A DNA stretch of 20,734 bases from Tieghemiomyces parasiticus (lineage: Eukaryota > Kickxellomycota > Dimargaritomycetes > Dimargaritales > Dimargaritaceae), in contig JANBPT010000856.1 of the NCBI GenBank assembly GCA_027575765.1, positions 1-20,734 of the forward strand, written 5' to 3'. The position numbers and the translations under genes were made by a program. Each line of letters begins with the position of its first letter. Position 1 is the stretch's first letter. Below, piece by piece: positions 1-9,364 of the stretch. The notes under the pieces are model-generated. The model did not search any database and was not told the DNA's origin. It was given only the letters and a program-made list of their open reading frames with translations.

Positions 1-1283
1 TTTCTCTGCTGCAATGCACACCAGACCTTCTCCACGGCGATCGGCGCTGCGCCCGCACCACCACTGGTAGATCCTGAAGGCATCCCATACTACTGGAAGG
101 AAATATCGCGCTAACCTCAATGGTGGGTAGTTTCGAGTTTGACTACAGCGATGATGCACACAGGCAATGCAAAATCAACCGGGACGTCGACAACGTTGCC
201 CTCATTGATGAAACCCAGGGGCGCTGGGCTTGGCGTGCCTAATGATGTAAGCCGCTATAGCACCAAATCATTATTCGCCGCACAGCCTGCTCTTTGGCCC
301 CGCCACCATGCCCAAAGCTCAAGCTCTCCAGCACGCGCCTAGTCTGCCACTGCAACCGCAACATGGGGGGGAGGGGCTTCAACCGGCGCTTGTACATCCC
401 AGAGCACAGTGCCAATGCTGCCCGTTCTCAGCGTATCACCAACCTGGCCTCCGCTACCCCCTTACGGTGCCAATTTTTACTGGTGGCGCACCCGCTTCAA
501 TACGGCGTATGGTCTCCTTATAGACAACCTCCCGTCTGGCCACCCATCGGACAGCATGGCCCGGGTCCTCTTGGACATGGTGTCTTAACCAACTGGTGAA
601 CTGCCGCAGGCCAAGGTCCACCAAGCTCGGGAGGACCATCAAAACCTCGCTGACAGTCAGTTCCACCGTTGAGAACATTCCTCAGCGCCATGTGTCCGCA
701 GAGGGGTTCACGCGGATCAGTGGGTAGGCTATACTGGAGAACTTACTTTAAGCTTTTTGAGGTACTTTGCCTACGCCTGCAGCTATACCTTTGCACATCA
801 TTATTATTATTAATATCACTGCGTAAAACCTTGCGCCTACTTCTATAAGCCACCCACTGGCTCCGATTTTTAGGAAGGATGTATGGACAAAATGAAAGCG
901 GCCCGCTAATTACATAGCTGCAATAGAGCCGCTGTATACTCTAATAATGGTAACAGGGCCCCCGCCATCTGCGATTGCAATCTACCTGAACGCCACACTC
1001 TAATCATCCAGGTCTTCACTATGAAGTACGTGAACGACACGTGAATTCACAAGGCTCATAGTTCAACCCCCCCCCCACGGTCATCACATCGGCTTCGCGG
1101 TCACCAATTGCTACCAACACGATTGGAGATGCATACGGTATCCACGGTGATCAACTTTGTGTACGGATGATTGTCGGTACGAAGGCTCGGCTCCTCCACT
1201 CCCCCACTTCCCGCAGACAAACTAAAGATATAAACGTCTAACCAGCCAACGGGGATTTTACTCCCAACTTATTTGGCAAGAGG
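1..1283. other. No supported gene
   Basis: Short open frames occur on both strands, but none has family motifs, splice-site support or the GC-rich third positions of the real genes here. A 40-codon plus-strand frame from 119 to 241 looks mildly protein-like, with no recognisable family. A run of ten C lies at 1067-1076. An exon of a gene extending beyond the left edge cannot be excluded. Confidence 0.4.
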
Positions 1284-2093
1284 TTAATCCCGCCCCAAGA
1301 ACTCGAGAGTATTCGCCTCCGGAAGGTTGACCTGCCAGTAACACTTACCCGTACAGACGCAAAGGTCGGTCGTCGGCCGACGGGCAGGTTCGCTGTCAAC
1401 CAGTGGCAGCAGTAGCCGTCGGTAATCAGGTGGTCGATCAGCGTGGGGAGTCACCGTCGCCAGAGTCTGGGCCAGCCGTCGGTGCCGATTCGGGAGTACC
1501 GCGGAGTCGTCGTCGCCCCGAAGCTGAGTGGTGATGAAGCGGAAGCGATGTAGAGGGCGCACGGAGGGTCCCAGAATGTCAGGCAAACAAGCTCCGACGG
1601 GGTCGGAACGGAGGGTCCGGCGGTCGGCCAGTAATTGGGCACCGTCTTCGGCGTGGCTGTCGAGTTCCAACAGATCCCCGGAGGGCCGTCGATATACGTT
1701 ACGAACCCAGTAGATCGTCGTTGAGTCATCTTCAGGGGCCAACAGAATATCGTAGAAGGGGTTCGCAGATACCACGTGGTGACAGCGGTCGGCCGGCCCT
1801 GCCGTGGCCTTGGGCTGGCAGCAGGCGTGAAGCGTAGGAGGTCGCTCGGCGGGTAGGCCCACCAGGGTCCACCGACGGTGCCCGGTAGCCGAGCAGCCCG
1901 TCCCGACGGCGTCACGGGTTCCGAGCTCCACCACTCGACCCAGAAACCACTCCGACGGACTGGCAGATGGTGCTGCGGGGTCGGCAGAAGCCGGGTCCGT
2001 AAAGAGGGCCGCCAGGCCGGGTGGGGGCGGAATCTGACGGATCAGGAGTACGTCAGCGAGACCGAGGGAAATCGTACGGGCTGCGACCGCCAT
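1284..2093 (-). CDS. Unrecognised protein, 269 aa (possibly with a further 3' exon)
   Basis: I do not recognise this protein. The frame opens at an ATG (2093-2091) in a good context (TGTCC before ATGG) and runs 269 codons to TAA at 1286-1284, with the GC-rich third positions typical of real genes here. The N-terminus begins MAVAARTISLGLADVLLIRQ, followed by an Ala/Pro/Ser-rich stretch (about residues 35-55). The remainder is mixed, without a clear membrane segment, coiled coil or catalytic motif. A strong donor-like GTAAGT at 1348-1343 sits just after codons for DLCVCT, so the real protein may splice out there and end in another exon. One in-phase acceptor candidate is the TTGGTAG that precedes CAATTGGTGACC near 1110, but that exon is unproven. 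A second minus-strand frame (1451-1915) is also open and is probably a shadow. Its upstream neighbour on the same strand is NDUFV1, about 600 bp away. Confidence 0.55.
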   Translation of the reverse strand: MAVAARTISLGLADVLLIRQIPPPPGLAALFTDPASADPAAPSASPSEWFLGRVVELGTRDAVGTGCSATGHRRWTLVGLPAERPPTLHACCQPKATAGPADRCHHVVSANPFYDILLAPEDDSTTIYWVRNVYRRPSGDLLELDSHAEDGAQLLADRRTLRSDPVGACLPDILGPSVRPLHRFRFITTQLRGDDDSAVLPNRHRRLAQTLATVTPHADRPPDYRRLLLPLVDSEPARRPTTDLCVCTGKCYWQVNLPEANTLEFLGRD

Positions 2094-2689
2094 GGACAAA
2101 AAGAATATTAAAGACTAAAGAGGAGTCGCCAGCAGGTATGGGTAGCGGCCAGCGAGTAATCCAAACAGAGCATCCTACCCACGCCGGCAGAGAGGTTAGT
2201 GACGGCGGGAAAGGCCCTGACGAGACCTTAGCCCAGGGACCCCAGGTTATGGCAAGGTGACCGCAGTCTATTGACAGCGTCGTCGTCGTCCTACCCACCA
2301 GCTGAGCCTAGTGGGGTTGGCTCTCACCCTACTTTTACTTAGCTAAAGCCTAGCGACCACTGGACGGAGGCCTTTGGTCAAAAGCAAGTTTGCAATCAAT
2401 GGTCTAAGCTCGGGGCACATCGCACCCTAGGTTAACCTAGACGCCCTCCCCCCCTCCTGAGCTCCGCCATCCGGCACAGGCGCTTACCAACTGGTATCCA
2501 CTACTGCCCTGCATGGCGTCCCAACGGCCGCCAAGTCCTACCCGTTAATCAAATATACCGTACACCTGGTTTCCCTAGCCATTTAATTATTTGGTCTAGT
2601 AGTATAGCTCCCTAACTGGCAACATAATTTCACAGGCAAATAGCGGCCCCCGTTATTGTAACGAAAACGGTCTGCCTCCCTATTTTTGT
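2094..2689. other. Intergenic region between NDUFV1 and the unrecognised gene
   Basis: This stretch should hold the NDUFV1 3' end and the promoter of the gene that starts at 2093, since both are on the minus strand. No canonical AATAAA was found for NDUFV1. An AATAAT-like AT-rich stretch lies around 2582-2593, about 100 nt after its stop. No supported coding frame is present. Confidence 0.4.
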
Positions 2690-4329
2690 CTAGGCCGACA
2701 GCTGGTCCAGGGCCGGGCCGCCGGCAGTGGTGCCGGGACCCGCCAGTAGCCGCTGCTCCAGTTCGGGCCGGAAGTGACGGATCAAGCCTTGGATGGGCCA
2801 GGCCGCCGCGTCGCCCAGGGCGCAAATGGTATGCCCTTCGATCTGCTTGGTGAGTTCCCAAAGCATATCAATCTCCTGGGGCCGCGCCTGGCCGCGCGTG
2901 AAGCGGTCCATCATGTGGTACAGCCAGCTGGTTCCCTCACGGCAGGGCGTGCACTGCCCGCAACTCTCGTGGCGGAAGAAGGCACTGAGCCGCGTAATGG
3001 CCGCCACCACATCGGTCGACTTGTCCATCACGATGACCGCTGCCGTACCCAGGCCGCTCTGCGCGTCACGCAGGCCGTCAAAGTCCATGAGCACGTCGTC
3101 GCACACCGCCGGAGGCAGCAGGGGCGTCGAGGCTCCGCCGGGGATCACCGCCAGCAGGTTGTCCCAGCCGCCGCGCACACCGCCGCAGTGCCGCTCGATG
3201 AGCTCTTTGAGCGGGATACTCATCTCTTCCTCCACGGTGCATGGCGTGTTGACGTGGCCTGAGATGCAAAACAGCTTGGTTCCGGTGTTGCGCTCACGGC
3301 CAAACCCGGCAAACCATGATCCGCCACGCCGGCAGATGGTGGGGGCCACCGCCACCGTCTCCACGTTGGCCACCGTGGTCGGGCAGCCAAACAGACCCAC
3401 GTTGGCCGGGAACGGGGGCTTGAGGCGTGGCTTGCCCTGCTTACCCTCGATGGACTCGATCAGCGCTGTCTCTTCACCACAAATATAGGCCCCGGCCCCA
3501 CGGTGGATGTACACGTCAAAATCGTAACCGCTGCCACAGGCATTCTTGCCAATCAGGCCAGCCTTGTAGGCCTCGTCGATGGCCACCTGCAGGCTGGACG
3601 CCTCGTTGTAGAATTCGCCGCGAATGTATATGTAGGCGGCGTTGGCATTCATGGCGCGGCCGGCCACCAGGCAGCCCTCCACCAGCTTGTGGGGGTCGTG
3701 GCGCATGATTTCGCGGTCCTTGCAGGTTCCGGGCTCGCCTTCATCGGCGTTGATAACCAGATAGCGCGGGCGGCCGGGCGAACTCTTGCCCATAAAGCTC
3801 CACTTGAGCCCGGAGGGAAACCCGGCACCGCCACGGCCGCGTAGACCCGAGGCCTTGACCTCGTTGATAATCCAGTCGTCCCCCTTCAGCAGGATCTCTT
3901 TGGTCTTGTACCAATCCCCACGGGCCTGGGCGCCCTTGAGACGGTAGTCATGGCGACCGTAGAGATTAGTAAAGATGCGGTCCTGGTCACGCAAGCCACC
4001 GTAGGTCTTGGGCACGTTAGTCACTGTGGCCAGGCCGCGGCGGGCCACGGGGGCGGGCAAGCGGAGGATGCGACCACCGGAAGGGGCCAGCGCCGAGACT
4101 GGACCGGGGGGGTAGGGAGGAAATTTGTAGGGCGAAACGGAGGGCAGGGTAATGGTGGGTGTGGTTAGTTGAAGGACTGGCTTAAGGAGACTGCGTGTTT
4201 GCGACGTTGCTGGCCGGGTGGGTTGCGACGAGGAACAGGATAGACGTTAAGGGTAGCAGATTAGGGTTTTGAAAGACCGGGGTAAGACTGCACGGTAGCC
4301 AACTTACCTCGCTGAATCGGCCGAAACAT
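2690..4329 (-). CDS. NDUFV1: NADH:ubiquinone oxidoreductase 51 kDa subunit (complex I, NDUFV1/NuoF)
   Basis: This is the complex I subunit that binds NADH, FMN and the 4Fe-4S cluster N3, where electrons from NADH enter the mitochondrial chain on the matrix side. Gene model: exon 1 is 4308-4329 (22 nt, MFRPIQR plus one base), the intron is 4210-4307 with a GTAAGT donor, and exon 2 is 2690-4209. The total is 513 residues, near the usual length for the family once the presequence is counted. The frame of exon 2 is open well upstream but has no ATG, which is why exon 1 is needed. The donor and the CCAG acceptor join in frame. The next CAG downstream would also be in frame, so the acceptor is not certain. 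The N-terminus is basic and free of acidic residues, as expected of a mitochondrial targeting peptide. Visible motifs are the FMN/NADH glycine loop [13 protein letters not shown] (about residues 132-144), the [18 protein letters not shown] region, and the N3 ligands C424, C427 and C430 in [10 protein letters not shown] with C470 in [13 protein letters not shown]. No key residue is missing. Confidence 0.96.
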
Positions 4330-5326
4330 TTATGTGCTGGTTCAAAAGAAAAGGAGGTTATGTTTAAATCGTAGTCAAAGTAACAAGACGATTGTTTTAG
4401 CGTGTGGCAAGATGGCTTGTGATCGTACCACGGCTAGTGGAGGGGAGGGGGTCTAAGTCCAAAGGACGAAAAATAGGATGGTAGATGGAATAGAGACAGA
4501 GAAAGGTGATGTGTGCATGCAGAGAATGCGATTGAAGGAGCATGCACGAGAGGTGGTAGTGGCTGCTACGGAATAACTCTGGCGGGGAATGCCCATGGGC
4601 GGACGGTCGAGGGGATGTCGCACCAGTACATTTAGCTACTGGGAGGAGGCAAGCAATCGAGGGCGCGGGGGAGGGGGGTACTCCATAAAACCAAACCCTG
4701 TGCCCACCCCACCATTGATAGGATTGGGGGAGCAGCACGTTGCGCCAGTCACCCAGTGGCCGGTCTCCGTTCACGTGATCCTAGGTCCTCATCGGCTCTG
4801 GAAGGTGCGCCAATGTAAATGGCCAGCAAGAAACGAGCTGGAGGCCTGGGCTGTATACTTCGCTCCTTTATCTGTTACGCCATACGAGAGTTGGCACCGC
4901 AGGGTGCACTTTCACGACCCTTATCGCTTTCTTTTTTTTTTCGTCACCACGGGTGGCAGCACCGGACCAAGGTCTATTCGGGCCTCTGAACAACATGGTG
5001 GTGCCGATTGTATGCAAGGAGACACTCCGTCACCGCCCTCCACGTCAGCCATACGATAGAGAGTCCAATTGCCCGACCTTTGACTTGACTGGCTATCGTG
5101 ACGCCAACGTCTCCTATCATCCGGCGGGTCGCTTCCTCATAAACTGCAACCACGGTGACCTGGAGGGGGGGTTTCTTTTAACGAACGACCGTAGTAGATG
5201 GGAGGTCAGTACCTCGTTTCTATATGGCACGACCCCTCCCTGTGCAAGCCTGGGCTACATGATCAAGTTTAATTAATTAGGTAAGCGCCATGGTGTGCTG
5301 GTAGCCGCGATCTAAATTGATAACCG
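4330..5326. other. Intergenic region between DRG2 and NDUFV1
   Basis: This should contain the NDUFV1 promoter (minus strand) and the end of the DRG2 transcript. The longest open frames here (4397-4774 minus, 4953-5276 plus, 4589-5059 plus) have no recognisable family or biased codon use, and I treat them as chance. A pyrimidine run lies near 4929-4942. Confidence 0.4.
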
Positions 5327-5332
5327 TTTATT
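5327..5332 (-). terminator. Poly(A) signal of DRG2
   Basis: TTTATT on the plus strand reads AATAAA on the coding strand, about 104 nt downstream of the DRG2 stop codon. The position suits a 3' processing signal; the motif is short and could be chance. Confidence 0.5.
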
Positions 5333-5435
5333 CGTTAGAGGGCCACAGAACCAGGTGCCATCGAATCGACTGATGTGTGGCCCAGTCGGGTAATATTTAA
5401 CCAACGCAGACCGTGCCGCTCGCCGCAAAGTTGCG

Positions 5436-8240
5436 TTACTTGCTGACAATCTGCACCACGTCTTCGGTGTCCACCGTATGGGCCAGGCCCACCCGCTGAG
5501 GATCGTGTTTGGTGGACGTACCCTGGTTAGGTCATCGAGGCGGCAAGGGTAAGAGGATAACAAGCGCCGGTTCGCCTTTGGGGTTAGTATCATATTCTTG
5601 CCGACAGGCGCCCAATGCCGCATTGCCAGGGAGCAGATCATGGTTCCTATCCCGCGCTCAATCGCGAAGGTAGACAGACTGGACGAAATTGCGCCACTTA
5701 CCCATACCAGGGCGTACTTGAAGTTTTCCACCAGCGACCGATGGATGGAGTGGCACTGTCAGGCGGATTTGGATGGGTAGAGTCGATAGAAGGAGGGACG
5801 GTATGGGTTTATATGAGTGAAGGACGGACCATCCATGGTCCGCTCCGGTACTGTCAGCTAAAGTAGGGACGGGATGCTCCATGACCACTTACCACATGCT
5901 CGACGGTGGCGCCGTTGCGCATAATCAAGCCGTCTGAAAAATCGGGGAACTCTGGACACGAGGGTAACGGTGTAGGGTGGCGGGATCGTCGCAGCGTTAG
6001 ACCAAGGGCTCGCGATGCGCCATAATAACTACCGCCCTACAGGGTCGGTTCGGCCGCTGGCAGTAACTGCAGTGGAGGCCGTGAGCACTTACCGCCCCGC
6101 TTCTTGGTGTACACGCGTAGCAGATTGAGGTGGTACCAGATCTGCTCAATCAGGTAATCCAGGTTGAGATTTTGTTCACAGCTGCGAGTGGAGAAGGAAT
6201 TGACACCGGAAAGGCGTCACGTTGGTTAGGTCGATGTAATTGGAGAGGCGTGCCGTCGCATGGTGCTAAAAAGGGGGGATTGACATAGGCCACTCCGGCC
6301 TAACCCTGCAACTCGGTAACCTTACCTGACCACCACCGTGTTGGGCTCGTGGGCCAAACGATCCACTTCCTCGAGCGAAATTTCGTCAACCTTATTGTAA
6401 CACTGGCGAGGAGAGGGTGGACAAAGATGCAGAAGGATGGATGGACCATGGGTTAGCCTATTTTCCACACCACTAGGGACAAACGGCTACGGTGGTAGGC
6501 TTGGAAAGATGGCCGCCACCACCTACGGCCATTCTCCTCTGTCCAGCGGGATGGACAGCAAACAAGTAGCACGACTTACGTAGAGGCACTTGACATATTT
6601 ACGGTTACCGAGAACAACATCAATGAACTGGTCCACGGTGCAGTCCTCGCGGATCAGGATCTCCGCATTGAAAATCTCTGTAGGTGTAGGAGGAAGGGAG
6701 GCCAAATGGGGGAAATGCTACGCGGCTTGGTTTAGGACGCCGCCGGGCAACACTATAAACAAACACACACAAAAAAAACCACTACCGTGTGGAGGCGTGC
6801 GGGTTGACGGAAAGAAGTACCAGGTTAAATTGACTTACTGTAGCTCTGCAGGATCTGGGCCACCAGCCTCTCGTTAAGATGGGTCAGGTTGCAAGTCTTG
6901 TTGTAACTAATGCCACCGCCCTTCTTGATCTGGTGGAAGGGGGCGGACGAAGGTTCAAGGTACGGTGGAAGACGTTGAGTGGAGGCAAAAGAGGATCTTG
7001 GACGGACGCGGGCGACCCCCAGAACGAACGGCGTCAGGTGCGGAAATGGATGGAACTCACCTTGAAGTAAATATTGGGCTTCCGCGTGTTGATACGAAGG
7101 CCCACCGCCTCCAATTCGGCCTCGAGTAAGGTTCTAGTAGCATGCACGGGCACATGTGGACGTGGGCGAGGAAGACAAAACCAACCACGGCAGGTTAAAG
7201 AATGGAGGGCAGGGGAGAAAGTACAAAGATCCGCCGGATCCACGAGCACTAGGGCCTGGGGTCGGGCCGCTGGTCGCCCGAAGACGGGCACTTACCGCTG
7301 CTTACGACTCTTGGTGGCGTCCAGCATCATTAGGATGAGATCGGCGGTCCGGGCCACGGCGATGACCTGTCGACCGCGACCCTTACCTGGTGAGGTGTTA
7401 CCGAGGTGGTCGCGAGGAGTGACAGGCGAGCGGATGGTTAGTAAGTATCCCAGGACCGGCTCACCGGGCTGGTGTCCCACCATGATCAGTCCTGGCGGGC
7501 CGCCGTCCACTTGAACGTACCTTGGGCTGCCCCTTCGATGATTCCAGGCAGGTCCAACAGCTGAATTTCGGCGCCGTTGTAATCAATCTTTCCTGGGATA
7601 CAGGTCAGGGTGGTAAACTCGTAGGCGCCGGCCTCCGACTGGGTCTTGGTAACCTTGTTGAGCAGGGTGGACTTGCCCACCGAAGGGAAGCCAATCATTA
7701 CTACGCGGGCGTCTCCGGACTTCATGACATCGAAGCCTTCGCCCTGTAACGACCAAGGACACATACTAGACGGGAATGATTAGGTCACGCGAGAAGCAGA
7801 TATGGAGCAGGGCGGCGCCACAGTCTGCCTCCAAACGCGCTGCACGCAACCGAGAGCGCCAGACCCGATTACGACACTCACCTTAGCACCGCCAGCAGAC
7901 TTGGGTTCTAGCAGCTCGGCACGGAACTTGGCCAGCTTGGCCTTGAGCAGGCCCAGGTGGTGCTCGGTGGCTGGTATCGTGACAGTAAGGCGAGGCGCCA
8001 GAGTAATGAGTTAGGCAGGAGCGCGACATACGCTATCGGTACGGGGCAGGCTCGACGTACTAAAGCCACAGGTAATCTGTCCCTGCCGACGAACCACGGC
8101 TCCCGGGATCAGTGACGAGTGGGTTGGCCTGAAACACCGGTGCATTCCTCACACCCCCCCCCCTCCGGCCACCTACCCTTGTTCTTTTGCGTGCGTGCAA
8201 TCTCACGCTCAATGTCGCCGATCTTCTCGAGGATACCCAT
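5436..8240 (-). CDS. DRG2: Developmentally regulated GTP-binding protein 2 (DRG2/Rbg2), 12 exons
   Basis: This is a cytosolic Obg-HflX-type TRAFAC GTPase. DRG/Rbg proteins associate with ribosomes and act with DFRP-family partners (DFRP2, Gir2 in yeast). Exons by + coordinates: 8177-8240, 7882-7970, 7521-7743, 7296-7386, 7061-7133, 6839-6929, 6580-6677, 6326-6402, 6093-6181, 5893-5951, 5702-5755, 5436-5522. Every junction is GT-AG and in phase, giving 1095 nt, or 364 residues plus stop, the same length as human DRG2. The start MGILEKI and the phrases [19 protein letters not shown] and [21 protein letters not shown] mark the DRG2 branch, not DRG1. GTPase motifs: G1 GFPSVGKST (69-77), G2 YEFTTLT (92-98), G3 DLPG (115-118), G4 NKVD (246-249), G5 SCE (269-271). 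A TGS domain follows (about 290-364), ending EDVVQIVSK. The start codon context GTCACCATGG is close to ideal. Introns are 131-206 nt, mostly with GTAAGT donors. No exon shows a stop or a frameshift. Confidence 0.97.
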
Positions 8241-8545
8241 GGTGACGTTCGGAGCTTTGGGCGGGGTCGGTTAGAATGCAAGTGGAGAAAAGGGACAGGG
8301 CATCGGCCGAGCCTAGATGTAATCAGGGGGGAATGGGATGGGATCAATACCAGGAAACGGGGCTAGAAGGTTGGTAGTGTCGCCCACTATGCCTACTATA
8401 GTCCCGGGCAGCAACACACCCTGCCCGCCACCGTTCCTCGCCGACGACGGGGACCAAATTCCTGCTTCCCATGGGCTTTGGGGCGGCCCACCAACACATA
8501 GCACACCATCCTTCTCAATTGCTGGAGGATACCCTTCAGTACACT

Positions 8546-8551
8546 TTTATT
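8546..8551 (-). terminator. Poly(A) signal of uS14m
   Basis: TTTATT on the plus strand reads AATAAA on the coding strand, 54 nt after the uS14m stop codon and about 300 nt before the DRG2 start on the same strand. Confidence 0.5.
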
Positions 8552-8604
8552 TTCACTAGTTACGCCAACCCCTCCTGGGCCAGACATGCACAAACCCGAA
8601 AGGC

Positions 8605-8904
8605 CTACCACGCGTACTTGGTCACGCCAGGAATGTCGCCCCGCAGGGCCTTGATACGAAACTGGGTGCGGCAGAGTCGGAATTCGCTCAGGATACCGCG
8701 GCCGCGGCCCGTGTCGATGCATCGGTTGTGGATGTGGGTCAGTGAGGTGTTGAGAGGATACTTGTTCAGGGCGAGCTGGGCCTGGAACCGGATCTTGGGC
8801 TCCACGGTCTCGTTACGAGTGATGTACCGGTACACTTGCCGGATCACCTCGTGGGCGGCGTAGGCCTGGCGCTGCCGCTGGTCACGGATCACACGGGAAC
8901 GCAT
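8605..8904 (-). CDS. MRP2: Mitochondrial small-subunit ribosomal protein uS14m (MRPS14/MRP2)
   Basis: This is a structural protein of the head of the mitochondrial small ribosomal subunit, bound to the 3' domain of its rRNA. The 99-codon frame has no intron. It starts at the ATG at 8904-8902 (context CAACCATGCG), directly upstream of MRSRVIRDQRQRQAYAAHEV, and ends with TAG at 8607-8605. The C-terminal third carries the uS14 signature: RCIDTGRGRG (61-70), then EFRLCRTQFR and GDIPGVTKYAW at the very end, matching the family's RC..TGR.RG...F.L.R..FR....G..PGV.K..W pattern. As is usual for mitochondrial and many bacterial members, there is no CxxC zinc knuckle. The length agrees with other mitochondrial S14 proteins. 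There is no separate presequence, but the basic N-terminus could serve for import. It is divergent from AHA1 and followed on the same strand by DRG2. Confidence 0.92.
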   Translation of the reverse strand: MRSRVIRDQRQRQAYAAHEVIRQVYRYITRNETVEPKIRFQAQLALNKYPLNTSLTHIHNRCIDTGRGRGILSEFRLCRTQFRIKALRGDIPGVTKYAW

Positions 8905-9364
8905 GGTTGAAAAAAAAACAAGATAGGAAGAGAATGGGGTGAGTTGCGAAGTGGAATGAGGTACTGGTGCAAAACTGATCAAAGCGTACAGTTGGCTTCC
9001 GGCATATGGATCCGGTCGGCCTCTGTGTTGGCATGTGGACGATCCATGTCTGGCACGGTTGGAGCCGGGTGGTCGAGCATCGCTCGGGGGCCTGGCGACC
9101 TTGGGTGTGGAGTGGGCGGTTCCAGAACCCCCCAGACCTGCCGTGTCGCCTCTGCATGCCCCCCCCCATTGGCAACTCCCTCCCGCCTCACCCGTCCCCG
9201 CAAGGCGCCTGTCTCCCATCTTGCTGGCCGATAGCTTTTGTGGCGTCACCGACGTTGACTGACGTACCTTATCTTGTTCCTTCATTTGTATTCCAAGGCC
9301 ACCGCCTACGACTGATCTTTACCCCACCCCCTCCCTCCAAACTCACCTGCCTCGCCCGTTACCA
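8905..9364. promoter_or_regulatory. Shared divergent promoter region of uS14m and AHA1
   Basis: The start codons of uS14m (minus) and AHA1 (plus) face away from each other across 460 bp, so both promoters must lie here. Open frames in the region (for example 8979-9203 minus) have no family support. The stretch holds a nine-C run (9159-9167), a poly-A tract just upstream of uS14m (about 8911-8918), CT-rich sequence just upstream of AHA1, and the heat-shock-element-like palindrome listed separately. No clear TATA box was seen. Confidence 0.6.
9118..9129. promoter_or_regulatory. Heat-shock-element-like palindrome upstream of AHA1
   Basis: GGTTCCAGAACC is a perfect 12-bp palindrome containing TTCnnGAA, two inverted half-units of the Hsf1 site. 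It lies 236-247 bp upstream of the AHA1 start. AHA1 is an Hsp90 co-chaperone, and its relatives in yeast are under heat-shock control, so the location is sensible. I do not see the third adjacent unit that makes a strong site, and a 12-bp palindrome is expected several times by chance in a window this long. Confidence 0.3.

Noticed and set aside
1..700. Decayed retroelement at the left edge
   Set aside because: Some frames look vaguely polyprotein-like, but no reverse transcriptase, integrase or protease motif and no terminal repeats could be identified.
1062..1080. tRNA T-loop-like GTTCAAC before a C run
   Set aside because: No acceptor stem, D-arm or anticodon arm can be paired around it.
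2774..3844. Several plus-strand frames of 93-231 codons within NDUFV1
   Set aside because: They are antisense shadows of a fully supported NDUFV1 exon.
4258..4270. Telomere-like TTAGGG
   Set aside because: A single copy only, not a tandem array, in the NDUFV1 intron.
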